Below, piece by piece: positions 29,414-38,890 of a stretch of DNA of 41,886 nt. The DNA comes from Bacteroidaceae bacterium (lineage in GTDB: Bacteria > Bacteroidota > Bacteroidia > Bacteroidales > Bacteroidaceae). Position 1 is the first letter of the stretch. Each line of letters opens with the position of its first letter. Location of the stretch: the NCBI GenBank assembly GCA_900770705.1, contig CAAGLF010000071.1:1-41886 (forward strand). The letters run 5' to 3'. The notes under the pieces are model-generated. The model did not search any database. It was given only the letters and a program-made list of their open reading frames with translations, and was not told the origin of the DNA. Made by a program: the position numbers and the translations under genes.

Positions 29414-30592
29414 ATGGAACCATCGCTGAACATCCAGCCGGCAGCACGCCTGCAGAGCGTACAAGAGTACTACTTCTCCCGCAAGGGCAAGGAAGTGGCA
29501 CGGATGAATGCCGAAGGGAAAAATATCATCTCCCTGGCCATCGGAAGCCCCGACCTGCCGCCCTCGGCAGCCACGATAGAAACCCTCTGCGCCGAGGCAC
29601 GCAAGCCTACCGCCCACGGCTATCAGCCTACCGCCGGCATACCGGAGCTGAAGCAGGCTATGGCCGGATTTTACAGTCGCTTTTTCGGCGTAACCTTGGA
29701 CCCCGCCACGGAAATACAGCCCCTCATCGGCTCCAAGGAGGGCATACTCCATACGACCCTGGCCTTTGTCAATCCCGGCGACAAGGTGCTCGTGCCGGAC
29801 CCCGGCTATCCCACCTATACCTCCCTGTCCCGCCTGCTCGGCGCCCAGATAGTCTATTACAACCTGCTGCCCGAAAACGGCTGGCAGCCCGATTTCGACG
29901 CGCTGGAGGCGATGGATCTGCAGGGCGTCCGGCTGATGTGGGTCAACTACCCCAATATGCCGACGGGAGCCCCTGCCCGCCGCGAAACCTACGAGAAACT
30001 GGTGCGTTTTGCCCGGCGGCACGGCATTGTCGTGGTCAACGACAATCCCTACAGCTTCATCCTGGGCCAGGAACACCTCAGTATTCTGCAGGTAGAGGGC
30101 GCCAAGGACTGCTGCCTCGAGTTCAATTCGATGAGCAAGAGTCACAATATGCCGGGGTGGCGCGTGGGAATGCTGGCCGGCAATGCCACGTTCATCTCCT
30201 GGATACTCAAGGTGAAGAGCAATATCGACAGTGGCACCTTCCGCGCCATCCAGCTCGCCGCCGCCGCCGCTTACGACAACTCCGACGACTGGCACCGGGA
30301 GTACAACGTCGAGGTGTACAGCCGCCGCCGCAAACTGGCAGGCCGGATTATGGACGAGCTGGGCTGCCAGTGGGAGAAAGACCAAGTCGGGATGTTCCTC
30401 TGGGGAAGGGTGCCCCAGTCGATGGCCGACAGTGAGCAACTGACCGAACTCGTGCTCCATAAAGCCCGCGTATTCCTCACCCCCGGCTTCATCTTCGGGG
30501 AGAACGGCCGCCGCTACATCCGCATATCTCTCTGTGCCGACGAGGAAAAACTGGCGGAGGCCCTCCGGCGCATTCAGACCTCCCTCGCCTGA
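29414..30592 (+). CDS. Class I/II aminotransferase, probable aromatic or aspartate type
   Basis: A 392-residue PLP enzyme of fold type I. Visible motifs are NYPNMPTGAP (residues 178-187), VVNDNPYSFI with Asp210 and Tyr213 contacting PLP, and FNSMSKSHNMPGWRVG with Lys242 as the Schiff-base lysine. The overall pattern is like LL-diaminopimelate aminotransferase-related enzymes. Placed between prephenate dehydratase and DAHP synthase/chorismate mutase, it most likely transaminates phenylpyruvate and hydroxyphenylpyruvate to Phe and Tyr; specificity is inferred from context. The ATG at 29414 is preferred over an in-frame GTG at 29372 because homology starts at MEPSLNIQPAARLQSVQ. Confidence 0.85.
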   Translation: MEPSLNIQPAARLQSVQEYYFSRKGKEVARMNAEGKNIISLAIGSPDLPPSAATIETLCAEARKPTAHGYQPTAGIPELKQAMAGFYSRFFGVTLDPATEIQPLIGSKEGILHTTLAFVNPGDKVLVPDPGYPTYTSLSRLLGAQIVYYNLLPENGWQPDFDALEAMDLQGVRLMWVNYPNMPTGAPARRETYEKLVRFARRHGIVVVNDNPYSFILGQEHLSILQVEGAKDCCLEFNSMSKSHNMPGWRVGMLAGNATFISWILKVKSNIDSGTFRAIQLAAAAAYDNSDDWHREYNVEVYSRRRKLAGRIMDELGCQWEKDQVGMFLWGRVPQSMADSEQLTELVLHKARVFLTPGFIFGENGRRYIRISLCADEEKLAEALRRIQTSLA

Positions 30593-30657
30593 TTTGCCTC
30601 CGGCCGGAAAAACCGAAAAACGACAACAGTATAAACCTCTAAATACCCCTGAAAACT

Positions 30658-31725
30658 ATGGAACTGGACCTCTCTCCCCTCAACCTCGAAGGTATAGAAA
30701 ACAAGCGGCCGCTCGTGATTGCCGGCCCCTGCTCGGCTGAAACCGAAGAGCAAGTGATGGACACCGCCGGCCAACTCTCTGCAAAGGGCGTGCGCATATT
30801 CCGCGCTGGAATATGGAAGCCGCGCACGAAGCCCGGAGGTTTCGAAGGCGTGGGCGAAGCCGGTCTGCCCTGGATGGCCCGCGTCAGGAAGGAGCTGGGT
30901 ATGCTGGTGGCCACGGAAGTCGCCACGCCCAAGCATGTCGAGGCTGCGCTGGCGGCCGGCATAGACATCCTGTGGGTGGGAGCCCGCACGTGTGCCAACC
31001 CCTTTGCCATGCAGGAGTTGGCCGACAGCCTGAAAGGCGTCGACGTACCCGTGCTCGTCAAGAACCCCGTCAATCCCGACCTGGAACTCTGGATTGGCGG
31101 CCTGCTGCGCATCAATGGCGCCGGAATCAAGCGGCTGGGCGTCATCCACCGCGGTTTCTCCAGCTACGACAAGCGGCTGTACCGCAACCTGCCGATGTGG
31201 CATATCCCCATCGAGTTGCGCCGCCGCATTCCGAGCCTGCCCATCCTCTGCGACCCCAGCCACATCGGCGGTGCACGCGATCTGATAGCTCCGTTGTGCC
31301 AGCAGGCGATGGACCTGGGCTTCGACGGCCTCATCGTGGAGAGTCACTGCAATCCCGACTGCGCCTGGAGCGACGCCAAGCAGCAAGTGACGCCCGATGT
31401 GCTCGACTTCATCCTTGACAAACTCGTCATCCGCAACGGTATGTCTACGACGGAGAGCCTCGAAGCCCTGCGCCGGCAGATTGACGAGTGCGACAACAAT
31501 CTGCTCGAGCTGCTGGCCAAGCGTATGCGCGTCAGCCGTGAAATCGGGCAGTACAAGAAGGAGCACAACATGACTGTCGTGCAGACCGGGAGATATACCG
31601 AAATCCTCGACAAGCGTGGTGCGCAGGGCGTGCTCTGCGGTATGTCGCCCGACTTCATCCGCACCATCTTCGAGGCCATACACGAAGAGAGCGTGCGCCA
31701 GCAGATCGATGTGCTGAACAAGTAG
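30658..31725 (+). CDS. Bifunctional DAHP synthase / chorismate mutase
   Basis: A 355-residue fusion. The first 260 residues are a type I-beta DAHP synthase: PLVIAGPCSAETEEQV, FRAGIWKPRTKPGGFEGVG, VGARTCANPFAMQEL, PVLVKNPVNPDLELWIGGL and PILCDPSHIGGA hold the phosphoenolpyruvate and metal ligands. The last 90 residues are an AroQ-class chorismate mutase: LEALRRQIDECDNNLLELLAKRMRVSREIGQYKKEHN. It condenses phosphoenolpyruvate and erythrose 4-phosphate at the entry of the shikimate path, and converts chorismate to prephenate for PheA and TyrA. The fusion with the mutase at the C-terminus is usual in Bacteroidetes. It lies 65 bp after the aminotransferase gene. Confidence 0.94.
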   Translation: MELDLSPLNLEGIENKRPLVIAGPCSAETEEQVMDTAGQLSAKGVRIFRAGIWKPRTKPGGFEGVGEAGLPWMARVRKELGMLVATEVATPKHVEAALAAGIDILWVGARTCANPFAMQELADSLKGVDVPVLVKNPVNPDLELWIGGLLRINGAGIKRLGVIHRGFSSYDKRLYRNLPMWHIPIELRRRIPSLPILCDPSHIGGARDLIAPLCQQAMDLGFDGLIVESHCNPDCAWSDAKQQVTPDVLDFILDKLVIRNGMSTTESLEALRRQIDECDNNLLELLAKRMRVSREIGQYKKEHNMTVVQTGRYTEILDKRGAQGVLCGMSPDFIRTIFEAIHEESVRQQIDVLNK

Positions 31726-31756
31726 GTACGGCCGCGCTGCACGGACCTGGAAAAAT

Positions 31757-31883
31757 CTAAGTACGGCTTAGGTGCTTCCTAAGCCGTACTTGGAAACCTC
31801 CTAAGCCGTACTTAGAAATTCCTAAGCCGTACTTGGAAATTCCTAAGCCGTACTTGGAAACCTCCTAAGCCGTACTCAGAATT
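31757..31883. repeat. 21-22 bp tandem repeat array (h) in the aromatic operon
   Basis: Five direct copies of CCTAAGCCGTACTTGG plus a 5-6 bp A/T-rich spacer start at 31778, 31800, 31821, 31842 and 31864 (steps 22, 21, 21, 22). One inverted copy lies at 31757-31772, forming a 16-bp stem with the first direct copy across a 5-nt loop. The last copy is diverged (ACTCAG). The array fills most of the 283-bp gap (31726-32008) between the DAHP synthase gene and the next gene; the remainder shows nothing. Its sequence differs from arrays (a)-(g) but the period is the same. Confidence 0.88.
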
Positions 31884-32008
31884 GCCGACGTGTGCGGGAT
31901 CTGGCGCTCCGCCTGTTTCAACCGGCACTTTCGCCTCGAGGCGTCGGGCTGTTCTGCCCGATGGTCTGGCGCGGCAAATCCTCCATTCCAACTCTCAACT
32001 CTCCCCCG

Positions 32009-33043
32009 ATGAAAACAAGTGCTATGGCAACAGTATGTATCTGCGGAGGCGGTTCGCTCGGCCACGTGATTGCAGCCTGGCTCTCCGCCCGTAACCACGC
32101 CCAAGTCAACATCCTCACCGGTCGCCCGGAGCAGTGGCAACGGGAGATAGCGGTCGATACGCCGGAGGGTGAAGTGCTCAAGGGCCGCGTATCCGCCGTC
32201 AGCCGCCATCCCGAGGAAGTTGTTCCGGCGGCAGATGTCGTGCTGCTGTGTCTGCCCGGTTTTTTGATAAAGAAAGAACTCGAGAGGATACGTCCCCACC
32301 TGTCGCCGCACACTTATGTGGGCAGCGTGTTCTCCTCCACCGGCTTCTTCTTCGAGGCATTGCAATTGCTGGATGCGCAGCAGCCGTTGTGGGGCTTCCA
32401 GCGTGTGCCCTTCATTGCCCGCGTGGGGGAATACGGGCGTTCTGCCCATCTGCTGGGCTTCAAGCTGGCCCATGCCATCGCCGTCGAGCACGTGTCCGAC
32501 AGCGAGAAGCAGCGCTTCGCCGCCCTTGTCCAGACGTGGTTTGAACGGCCTGTGAAGATGCTTAGAAACTACTACGAGGCCAGTCTGACCAACAGCAACC
32601 CCCTGTTGCACACAGCACGACTATACACGATGTTCGGTGGCGAAAACGAGGGCCGGGTCTATCCGCGTATGCTGCTGTTCTACGAAGAGTGGACCGAAGA
32701 AGCCGCCGAGCTGTACATCAGGATGGACGAGGAATTCTTCCGGCTGCTCAGGGTCCTGCCCGTGTCGGAAGGCTTTCTGCCCACAGCGCTCGACTACTAT
32801 GAAAGCCGCGATGCCCGGTCGCTGGCGGCCAAGCTCTCCTCCATACAGGGCTTCAAGGGAATCACTTCGCCAATGACTGAGACTCCGGAGGGCTGGGTGG
32901 CCGACTACGGCAGCCGCTACTTCACCGAGGACTTCCCCTATGGACTGAGATATATCCGCCAGCTGGCGCACCGGGAAGGCGTCGGCACTCCCTGCATAGA
33001 CCGGGTGTTCGACTGGGGGATGAGCAAGATAAAAGAACGATAA
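32009..33043 (+). CDS. NAD-dependent opine/octopine dehydrogenase-like protein
   Basis: A 344-residue protein. MATVCICGGGSLGHVIAAWLSA contains an N-terminal Rossmann motif (GGGSLGH), and ADVVLLCLPGFLIKKELERI and GSVFSSTGFFFEAL follow as in the NAD/NADP octopine/nopaline dehydrogenase and glycerol-3-phosphate dehydrogenase-like superfamily. The C-terminal half, SNPLLHTARLYTMFGGENEG, resembles the octopine dehydrogenase helical domain with its catalytic His. Substrates are unknown. It interrupts the expected DAHP synthase-tyrA adjacency, 31 bp before tyrA, after the tandem array. The start could be 32009 (MKTSAMATV) or 32024 (MATVCICG); no ribosome-binding signal decides it. Confidence 0.7.
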   Translation: MKTSAMATVCICGGGSLGHVIAAWLSARNHAQVNILTGRPEQWQREIAVDTPEGEVLKGRVSAVSRHPEEVVPAADVVLLCLPGFLIKKELERIRPHLSPHTYVGSVFSSTGFFFEALQLLDAQQPLWGFQRVPFIARVGEYGRSAHLLGFKLAHAIAVEHVSDSEKQRFAALVQTWFERPVKMLRNYYEASLTNSNPLLHTARLYTMFGGENEGRVYPRMLLFYEEWTEEAAELYIRMDEEFFRLLRVLPVSEGFLPTALDYYESRDARSLAAKLSSIQGFKGITSPMTETPEGWVADYGSRYFTEDFPYGLRYIRQLAHREGVGTPCIDRVFDWGMSKIKER

Positions 33044-33074
33044 ACGCTATATAAGCACTAACACAACGAACAAG

Positions 33075-33848
33075 ATGAAGATATTGGTATTGGGCGCCGG
33101 CAAGATGGGCAGCTTCTTTGTCGACCTGCTCAGCTTCGACCACGAGACGGCTGTCTACGACGCAGACCCGCGGCGTCTGCGCTTTATGTATAATGCCCAA
33201 CGGTTTACCACCGAGGAGGAAATCCGCGAGTTCGAGCCCGAACTGGTGATCAACGCCGTGACGCTGAAGTATACCCTCGAGGTGTTCAGGCGGATCATAC
33301 CGCTGCTGCCGGCAAACTGCATACTCAGCGACATTGCCTCCGTGAAGACCGGACTGAAGGCCTTCTACGAGGAGAGTGGCCGCCGCTACGTGTCGACGCA
33401 CCCGATGTTCGGACCCACCTTTGCCAACCTCGGTGCCCTGCAGCAGGAGAATGCCATCATCATCACCGAGGGCGACTATATGGGGCGCATATTCTTCCGC
33501 GACCTCTACGGACGTCTGGGGCTGCACATCAGCGAATACACTTTCGACGAGCACGACGAGACCGTGGCCTACTCGCTGAGTATCCCCTTCGTCAGCACCT
33601 TTGTCTTTGCTGCCGTGATGAAGCACCAGGATGCGCCGGGCACTACCTTCAAGCGCCACCTGCAGATTGCGCAGGGCGTGCTGGGGGAGGACGACGGCCT
33701 GCTCCGGGAAATCCTCTTCAACCCCCGGACGGGCGGGCAGGTGAGCCGGGTGCGCGACGAACTGAAGTCGCTCCTCGACATCATAGAGCGGAAGGACGAG
33801 CAGGCATTGGCCGACTTCCTGCGTCGGATACGGGAGAACATCCGATAG
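33075..33848 (+). CDS. tyrA: Prephenate dehydrogenase
   Basis: A 257-residue NAD(P)-dependent enzyme making 4-hydroxyphenylpyruvate from prephenate for tyrosine. MKILVLGAGKMGSFFVDLL carries the Rossmann motif GAGKMG (residues 7-12). ILSDIASVKTGLKAF and VSTHPMFGPTFANL are conserved substrate-side blocks, the latter with the catalytic histidine. There is no chorismate mutase fusion and no ACT domain, so tyrosine feedback by a regulatory domain is not expected; operon attenuation may be more important. It ends the aromatic operon and is followed by a strong terminator. Confidence 0.92.
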   Translation: MKILVLGAGKMGSFFVDLLSFDHETAVYDADPRRLRFMYNAQRFTTEEEIREFEPELVINAVTLKYTLEVFRRIIPLLPANCILSDIASVKTGLKAFYEESGRRYVSTHPMFGPTFANLGALQQENAIIITEGDYMGRIFFRDLYGRLGLHISEYTFDEHDETVAYSLSIPFVSTFVFAAVMKHQDAPGTTFKRHLQIAQGVLGEDDGLLREILFNPRTGGQVSRVRDELKSLLDIIERKDEQALADFLRRIRENIR

Positions 33849-33883
33849 CCGCGCCGCACACATATTATATATATACTCCACGA

Positions 33884-33923
33884 AAAATCCCTCTCCTCGC
33901 GAACTCGCAAGGGGAGGGATTTT
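33884..33923. terminator. Bidirectional terminator after tyrA and the glycosidase gene
   Basis: A 14-bp stem with one wobble pair, AAAATCCCTCTCCT (33884-33897) against AGGGGAGGGATTTT (33910-33923), loop 12 nt. The A-run on one side and T-run on the other let it work for both convergent genes. Confidence 0.82.
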
Positions 33924-33948
33924 GCATAGGAATGGGGGGAAGCGGAAG

Positions 33949-36900
33949 TTACTTCACGATTTTCTGTCCGCCCAGGATATATACGCCCTTGGCAGGCGTC
34001 TGCTGCAGGCTGCGTCCGGAGAGGTCGAACAGCTTCAGATGTTCCGGCTGGCTCTCCACGCCCTGCAGGCCGGTGCTGTTGCCCGTCACGGTCAGCAGTG
34101 CGTCCACGATACAGCCGCCGTTTGTCAGGATACCGTTTACTCCTGTGGGAGTGCCGTCGGCTGCCAGCTGACCTGCGGGGTCGATGCTGTTCCAGTCGAG
34201 CTTGAAGCGTACGCGGTAGGTGCCGGCTTGCGTGGGAGCGGTGAACGAGGGGCAGCTCAGGGTGTTGCGGGCACCGCCGCTCAGGGCGGTACCTGCGGAG
34301 TTCTGGCCGCTGTTGTCGTCGCTGAAACTGCCGCTGTAGAAGCTGTATGTCATCACGTCGGTTCCGGTGATGTTGAGGTCGCCTTCACGAAAGTTGAACT
34401 GGCCGTCGTTGTCGAGGTCGATGTAGAAGTAGGCGTTCATCCAGTTGCCTGCTCCCATCGTGATGGCGGGGGTGAGCGTTGCGCCTGCCTCGCAGGTGAG
34501 CTGTGCGGCTTCGTCGGCAGTCTTGTCGTAGTAGCCCTGGTAGTCGCTGAGGGCGGTAGCCAGGACAATCTCCTGTGCTGCGTTTTCTCCGGCTGTCAGG
34601 GCGACTTTGCTGGTCCAGCGGCTGGGGTGTGTAGGCTTGGCCGTCTTTTCGAAATTGATGTAGTAGGGTTCTACCACTTTCGGTGTTACGGTGATTTCCA
34701 GGGTCTTCGTCACGTTGGAGCCGTCGGTGGCGGTGGCAGTGATGATGGCTGTTCCTTCTGCCACGGGCACTACGAGACCGCCGCGCACAGTGGCCACTTC
34801 GGGGTTGCTGCTGCTCCATTCCAGTGCGGGGAAGGAGGCCTCGGCGGGTGCTACGTTGGCGGTAAGTACGAGGGTCTTGCCGATTTCCACGGTAGTGTTG
34901 TCGCCTTCAGAGGCAATCGTGATTTCGCTGACGGGTGTCGGCGTCAGGGAGGCGTCGAGTCCTTCGAATCCGAATACGCTGCTGCCGGGCAGGGTGACGG
35001 TGAGTTCGGTGTCGATGTTGATGGCTTCGCCTTCTGTCAGTCCTTCCAGGGCGTCCTGCACGCCAAATGCCTTGCGGAGCACGATACTGCCGTTGACATT
35101 GGCGGGGATGTTGAGCGCGTCGCGCAGGGTGAAGGTGTAGGTCTGTGCGTCGTTGGCGCCATTGCGGAGGGCGAGCGACGAATTGGTGCCGTTCCAGGCG
35201 GCCCAGCCGTATACTTGTGCTGCAGCGCCGGTCCAGGGGTTGCCGCCTACCCAGTGGGCGTCGGGCAGTACGTCGGCATTGCGCTTCTGCCAGCTGATGC
35301 ATTCGGCGAGGTCGGCCCAGAGCTGTCCCTTGTTGATGGAGTTCATCAGGGGGTAGTCGTTGTAGAGTTCCACCATGCCGGAGCCGCAGAGGAAGGCGCA
35401 GCGCAATTCACGCAGACAGGCTTCATAGGTCATATTTGTGCTCACGCTGCCGTGTGTCGAGAGGATGAAGCCGTGGGTCATCAGGGTGTTGATGGGACAG
35501 ATGGGTGAGTTGGACACATAGTTCTGGTATACCAGTCGGTCGCGGTAGGTAATCCAGTTTTCGCGGTCGATGGTGTTGTTGCCGATGGTGCCGTAGTCGT
35601 TCTCCTGTCGCCAGGTGGCATCGGTGTAGTGGTACCAGAAGGGGCTGGCCCAGGTGCCGACGGTGGTGTTGAAGAAGATGTCGCGCTTGAGGTTTTCGCG
35701 TACGTAGCGTTCGAGTCGTATGATGCCTTCGGCGTTCTCGTTGCCTGTGTCGCCTGCGTCGGGGCCTACTGCGCTGAACTGTGCGGAGATTCCGTCGAAC
35801 TTGAAGAAGCGGAAGTCGCCCTGGTTCTGCGTGAGATTCTGGGCAGCTTCGAGGAAGGTCTGATAGTAGGCGGGGTTGGAGAGTACCATTCCGCCGCGAT
35901 TCTCGGCATTCCAGTATGCACGGCGATAGTTTCCGCTGGTGCCATATCCGCCCACGGGGCCGAGCCATGCTCCTACGCCTGCGCCCATTTCGGCGGCCAG
36001 GCTGGCGATGTCGCGCATTTCGTGGGGGAATCCGGTGTGGAAGGTCCAGGTGCCGTAGTTGTCCCATCCGTCGTCGATGACGAAGCTGTTGGGGCCTACT
36101 CCGTAGCGGTTGTAGAAGTCGGACTTCCAGTGGCTAACTACGTCGATCACCTGGTCGGCGGTCATATTGTTGGTGGGGTCGGCCGCATTGTTGCGGTTGA
36201 TGTTGAGTTCGTACCAGGAGATGTAGGCGGGGTTGGGTCGCCAGGGCACGGCACGTTCACGCTCGCTGTAGGCGAGGAAGGAGCGGCGCTTCTGCGTCTT
36301 GTGGATGTTCTCGTTGGCTTGCTGGCCGTCCTGTGCCACGAGTCCTACTACGGCGGAGATTTTCCAGGTTTCGCCAGCTGCCAGGGTGGTGTTGCGGCTC
36401 CAGCGTCCCTGTATGGTCACCAGGTCGGTATTGACCACTACTCCGGCTTTCGGGGTGTAGATGGTGGTGGTCAGTGTGCTGCTAGCGTTGATGGCCTCGT
36501 GGAGGTTTTCCACCATTACGCGCAGGGTGAAGGTGCCGTTGTAGGGGGCGATGAAGGTGTAGGTGTTGTCGGTGTGTGAATTGCCGGTGTAGCCTGCGTG
36601 GTAGTCGTTGGCGGCCACGTCGCCGTTGCTGTCGAGCAGGTCCATACCGCCGATGTAGAGCTTGTTGCTGCCGGATACGTATTTGAGTTCGGCAGAGACT
36701 TTCTGTCCCTTGGTGAGGGTGATTTCTGTCTGCGTCACGGCATATACGTTGGGATAGCCGGCGCCGGTGGCTTCTGTCACGCGGCCGGGCACGGCGGCCT
36801 CTTCCACTTGCGCCCAGTCGCTGTGGGCAACGCTCTTGGCGTCGAGGGTGCTGGTAAGTTCGTACAGGTCTTCGTTGGCGGCGTCACCCACGGTGTTGTA

Positions 36901-38230
36901 GCCCACGGGGTTCTCCAGTCCGGCGAATATCTTGTCGCTCATCAGCACGGCACCGCGGGTGTTGCCCACGACGCGGGGTGCGGAGCCGGCTGCCTTGGCG
37001 TCGACGTTGTAGATCATCGGGATGACGTCGTACATATCCACGTCGTCTGCGCCCGTCAGTTCCATTTCGGTGCGGAGGTAGTGGCTGCCGTCGCGGAGCA
37101 CGGCCTTCCATACGATGTTGATGGTAGCCTCATTGTATGTATAGGTGTAGTGTGCCACGAGGGCTTTTCCGTTGTAGTGCTCGGCACCGCCCACGGCGTT
37201 GTCCAGTCCCGTCAGGTTTTCTATTTCCACGCTTTCGAGCGTCATAGCCGAGGCGGGCACGTTGTCACCTGCGCCGAAGGCCACGGTGAAGGGTTCCGTT
37301 CCGGGCTCGAGATTCATAGCCTTGGAGCCGGCAAAGAGCAGTGCGTCGTTCACCCTTGTGAAGGAGGCTGCCAGCACGTTGTTGCTCAGTGTGTACACGC
37401 CGTCTTCTTCTGTGGCGGCGGCTGTGCCCACGGCTTCCTGCTGTGCGGGGTAGAGCACGGCGTTGGTGTAGGGGGCACTGGCGGCCTGTTCGGGGATGGT
37501 GGCGTAGCTGATGGTGACGGTCTGTGCCACATCGTTGATGGAAACAACGGTGAATTTGCCGTCGATGGAGGGCGCGGTGATGTCGCCCTTCTTCAGGCGT
37601 GCCTCGGTGGTGTAGATGTCTCCGTTGGCGTATGCCACGCCTCCGATGGTCACGGTGGTGCCTTCGGGAGCCACAATCTGGTAGTGGTAGGTGACGATGA
37701 CTACTTCGGCAAACGTCCAGCGGCTGCCTGCGTCTTTGGTGCCGTTATCCTGCCAGAGGCCGAGGGTCACGGTGCCGTCCAGCGGGTTGCCGTTGTTGAT
37801 GCCTCCGAACCAGTTGAGGTATTTGCTGGCCACTGTGGTGGTGTTGTAGGGGGCTATCTGGTAGTAGTCGTCGGTGTAGTTGTTCACGTTGAAGTAGTTG
37901 CCCTTTGTATCGCTGAGTTTCACGAAGCCGGTCTTGTTGCTGTAGGAAGCGGCTTTGTCGTAGGTCAGCCATTTCTGGGCGGTGTAGTTGTAGATGTAGA
38001 GGGCTTCATCCCCCCCCATCCGAGGCATAGAAGGCAAACTTGGCGTAGTTGTCGGCCGTTTGCGTGGGCGCGGTGTTGGCGTTGGCATAGTAGCCGCTGC
38101 CGTTCACCATCGTGTAGAGGTGTTCCGGGGTGCCTTCGTCGGGCAGTGTGGTCGACACCGCTACCTTTTCGGCCTGTGCCTGTCCGGACAGGCAGAGCAG
38201 CAGTGCCATCAGAGATAGTAACTTTTTCAT
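33949..38230 (-). CDS. Large secreted clan GH-D-like glycosidase, frameshifted at a poly-G tract
   Basis: Reconstructed, this encodes about 1426 residues. A signal peptide (MKKLLSLMALLLCLSGQAQA) and 54 further residues are in one frame; the rest is in another. The shift falls at eight Cs (38010-38017, G8 in the gene): with eight Gs translation stops at 38006-38008, with seven it reads through as YASDGGDEALYIYNY. The body has a GH36/GH27-like catalytic domain: ISWYELNINRN, NSFVIDDGWDNYGTW (near 36075) and FRFFKFDGISAQ, whose Asp is near 35793 and is the probable nucleophile. It is followed by a Big_2 immunoglobulin-like domain (about 34695-34935), a GEVED-like domain (AYFYIDLDNDGQFNF) and a C-terminal LFDLSGRSLQQTPAKGVYIL tail for secretion. 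Alpha-galactosidase-type activity is inferred. The frameshift could be phase variation, mutation or a sequencing error. Confidence 0.72.
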
Positions 38231-38312
38231 AGGCATAAATTTGGGATAGTTAGTAGTATGATTAAATGGTGTTTTTCGGAGGAGGGGGGAAGAGGGGGAG
38301 GTAGCCCGGCAG

Positions 38313-38358
38313 GGAGCGGTCATCCGCTCCGCCCATACCCTTTCGGGGGACAAAAATA
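38313..38358 (-). promoter_or_regulatory. Candidate promoter and leader hairpin of the glycosidase gene
   Basis: CAAAAATA (38351-38358) reads TATTTTTG on the minus strand, a -7 match about 120 bp before the start codon; no -33 TTG is found. Downstream in the leader, GGAGCGG (38313-38319) pairs with CCGCTCC (38324-38330). The rest of the 356-bp gap (38231-38586) is GC-rich low-complexity text with nothing recognisable. Confidence 0.4.
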
Positions 38359-38571
38359 CACAACTTTATTAAATATAGAAAACTTTCCAGCCGGTAAAAT
38401 GCCGCCGCGCCCTCCCGTCCGTATCTATCCGGAAAAAGAGAGGGTGGGGGAGCAAGCCCGCCCTTCAGCCTCCGCCGGCAGAAAGAGGGCGGGGGAGCGG
38501 CAGGGGCCTGCTGCAGCTCCTCCTTGCAATTTTTTTTCGCCCCGGAGATGAGGGGAAATGACAAAATTCGC

Positions 38572-38579
38572 TACCTTTG
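38572..38579 (+). promoter_or_regulatory. -7 box just before the 94-residue protein gene
   Basis: TACCTTTG lies only 7 bp before the ATG at 38587. If it is the true promoter, the transcript would have almost no 5' leader. Confidence 0.45.
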
Positions 38580-38586
38580 CGGCCAA

Positions 38587-38871
38587 ATGAACAGCGACGT
38601 AGAAGACTTCGTGCAGGCGCTCGAGCGCTTTGTGCGGGCAGAGTTGGCCCGTACGGACGGCACCCCCGAGTATTCCACCCGGCTCATCCGCGTGGTCGAT
38701 GCCCGGGGCCACTTGTTTGCCAGTGCCGGCCGAGGTCCTGCCGACGAAGCCGCGGGCGTCTACCCCCTGCGGGATTTCTTTCTGCTGAGGGCGGAGCAGC
38801 TGGACTTCGTGCCCAATCGCGGCAGACTGCTGGCCGTAGCGCGGGATTACTTCGGCCCTGCTGTCGGCTGA
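38587..38871 (+). CDS. Hypothetical protein, 94 residues
   Basis: A small soluble protein beginning MNSDVEDFVQALERFVRAEL, with no signal peptide or membrane segment. No family was recognised. The central part RLIRVVDARGHLFASAG and the end QLDFVPNRGRLLAVARDYF look like regular alpha/beta structure. Codon usage is like the neighbours. The ATG at 38587 was chosen because the frame upstream reads low-complexity sequence and the -7 box lies directly before it. The thioesterase gene starts 19 bp after its stop, so the two are probably co-transcribed. Confidence 0.6.
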   Translation: MNSDVEDFVQALERFVRAELARTDGTPEYSTRLIRVVDARGHLFASAGRGPADEAAGVYPLRDFFLLRAEQLDFVPNRGRLLAVARDYFGPAVG

Positions 38872-38890
38872 CCACATTTTCTTCTTGCTT

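Noticed and set aside
28535..30460. 641-codon open frame antisense to pheA and the aminotransferase
   Set aside because: It lies opposite two strongly conserved genes. Long antisense frames are expected in GC-rich DNA, and its translation resembles no family.
31757..31883. Tandem array considered as a CRISPR
   Set aside because: The repeats are directly abutting with 5-6 bp A/T spacers of near-constant sequence, not unique 30-40 bp spacers, and no cas genes are present.
36598..38232. 544-codon open frame antisense to the glycosidase gene
   Set aside because: Composition (Gly, Val, His, Cys-rich) is that of an antisense shadow, and the opposite strand has clear domain motifs.
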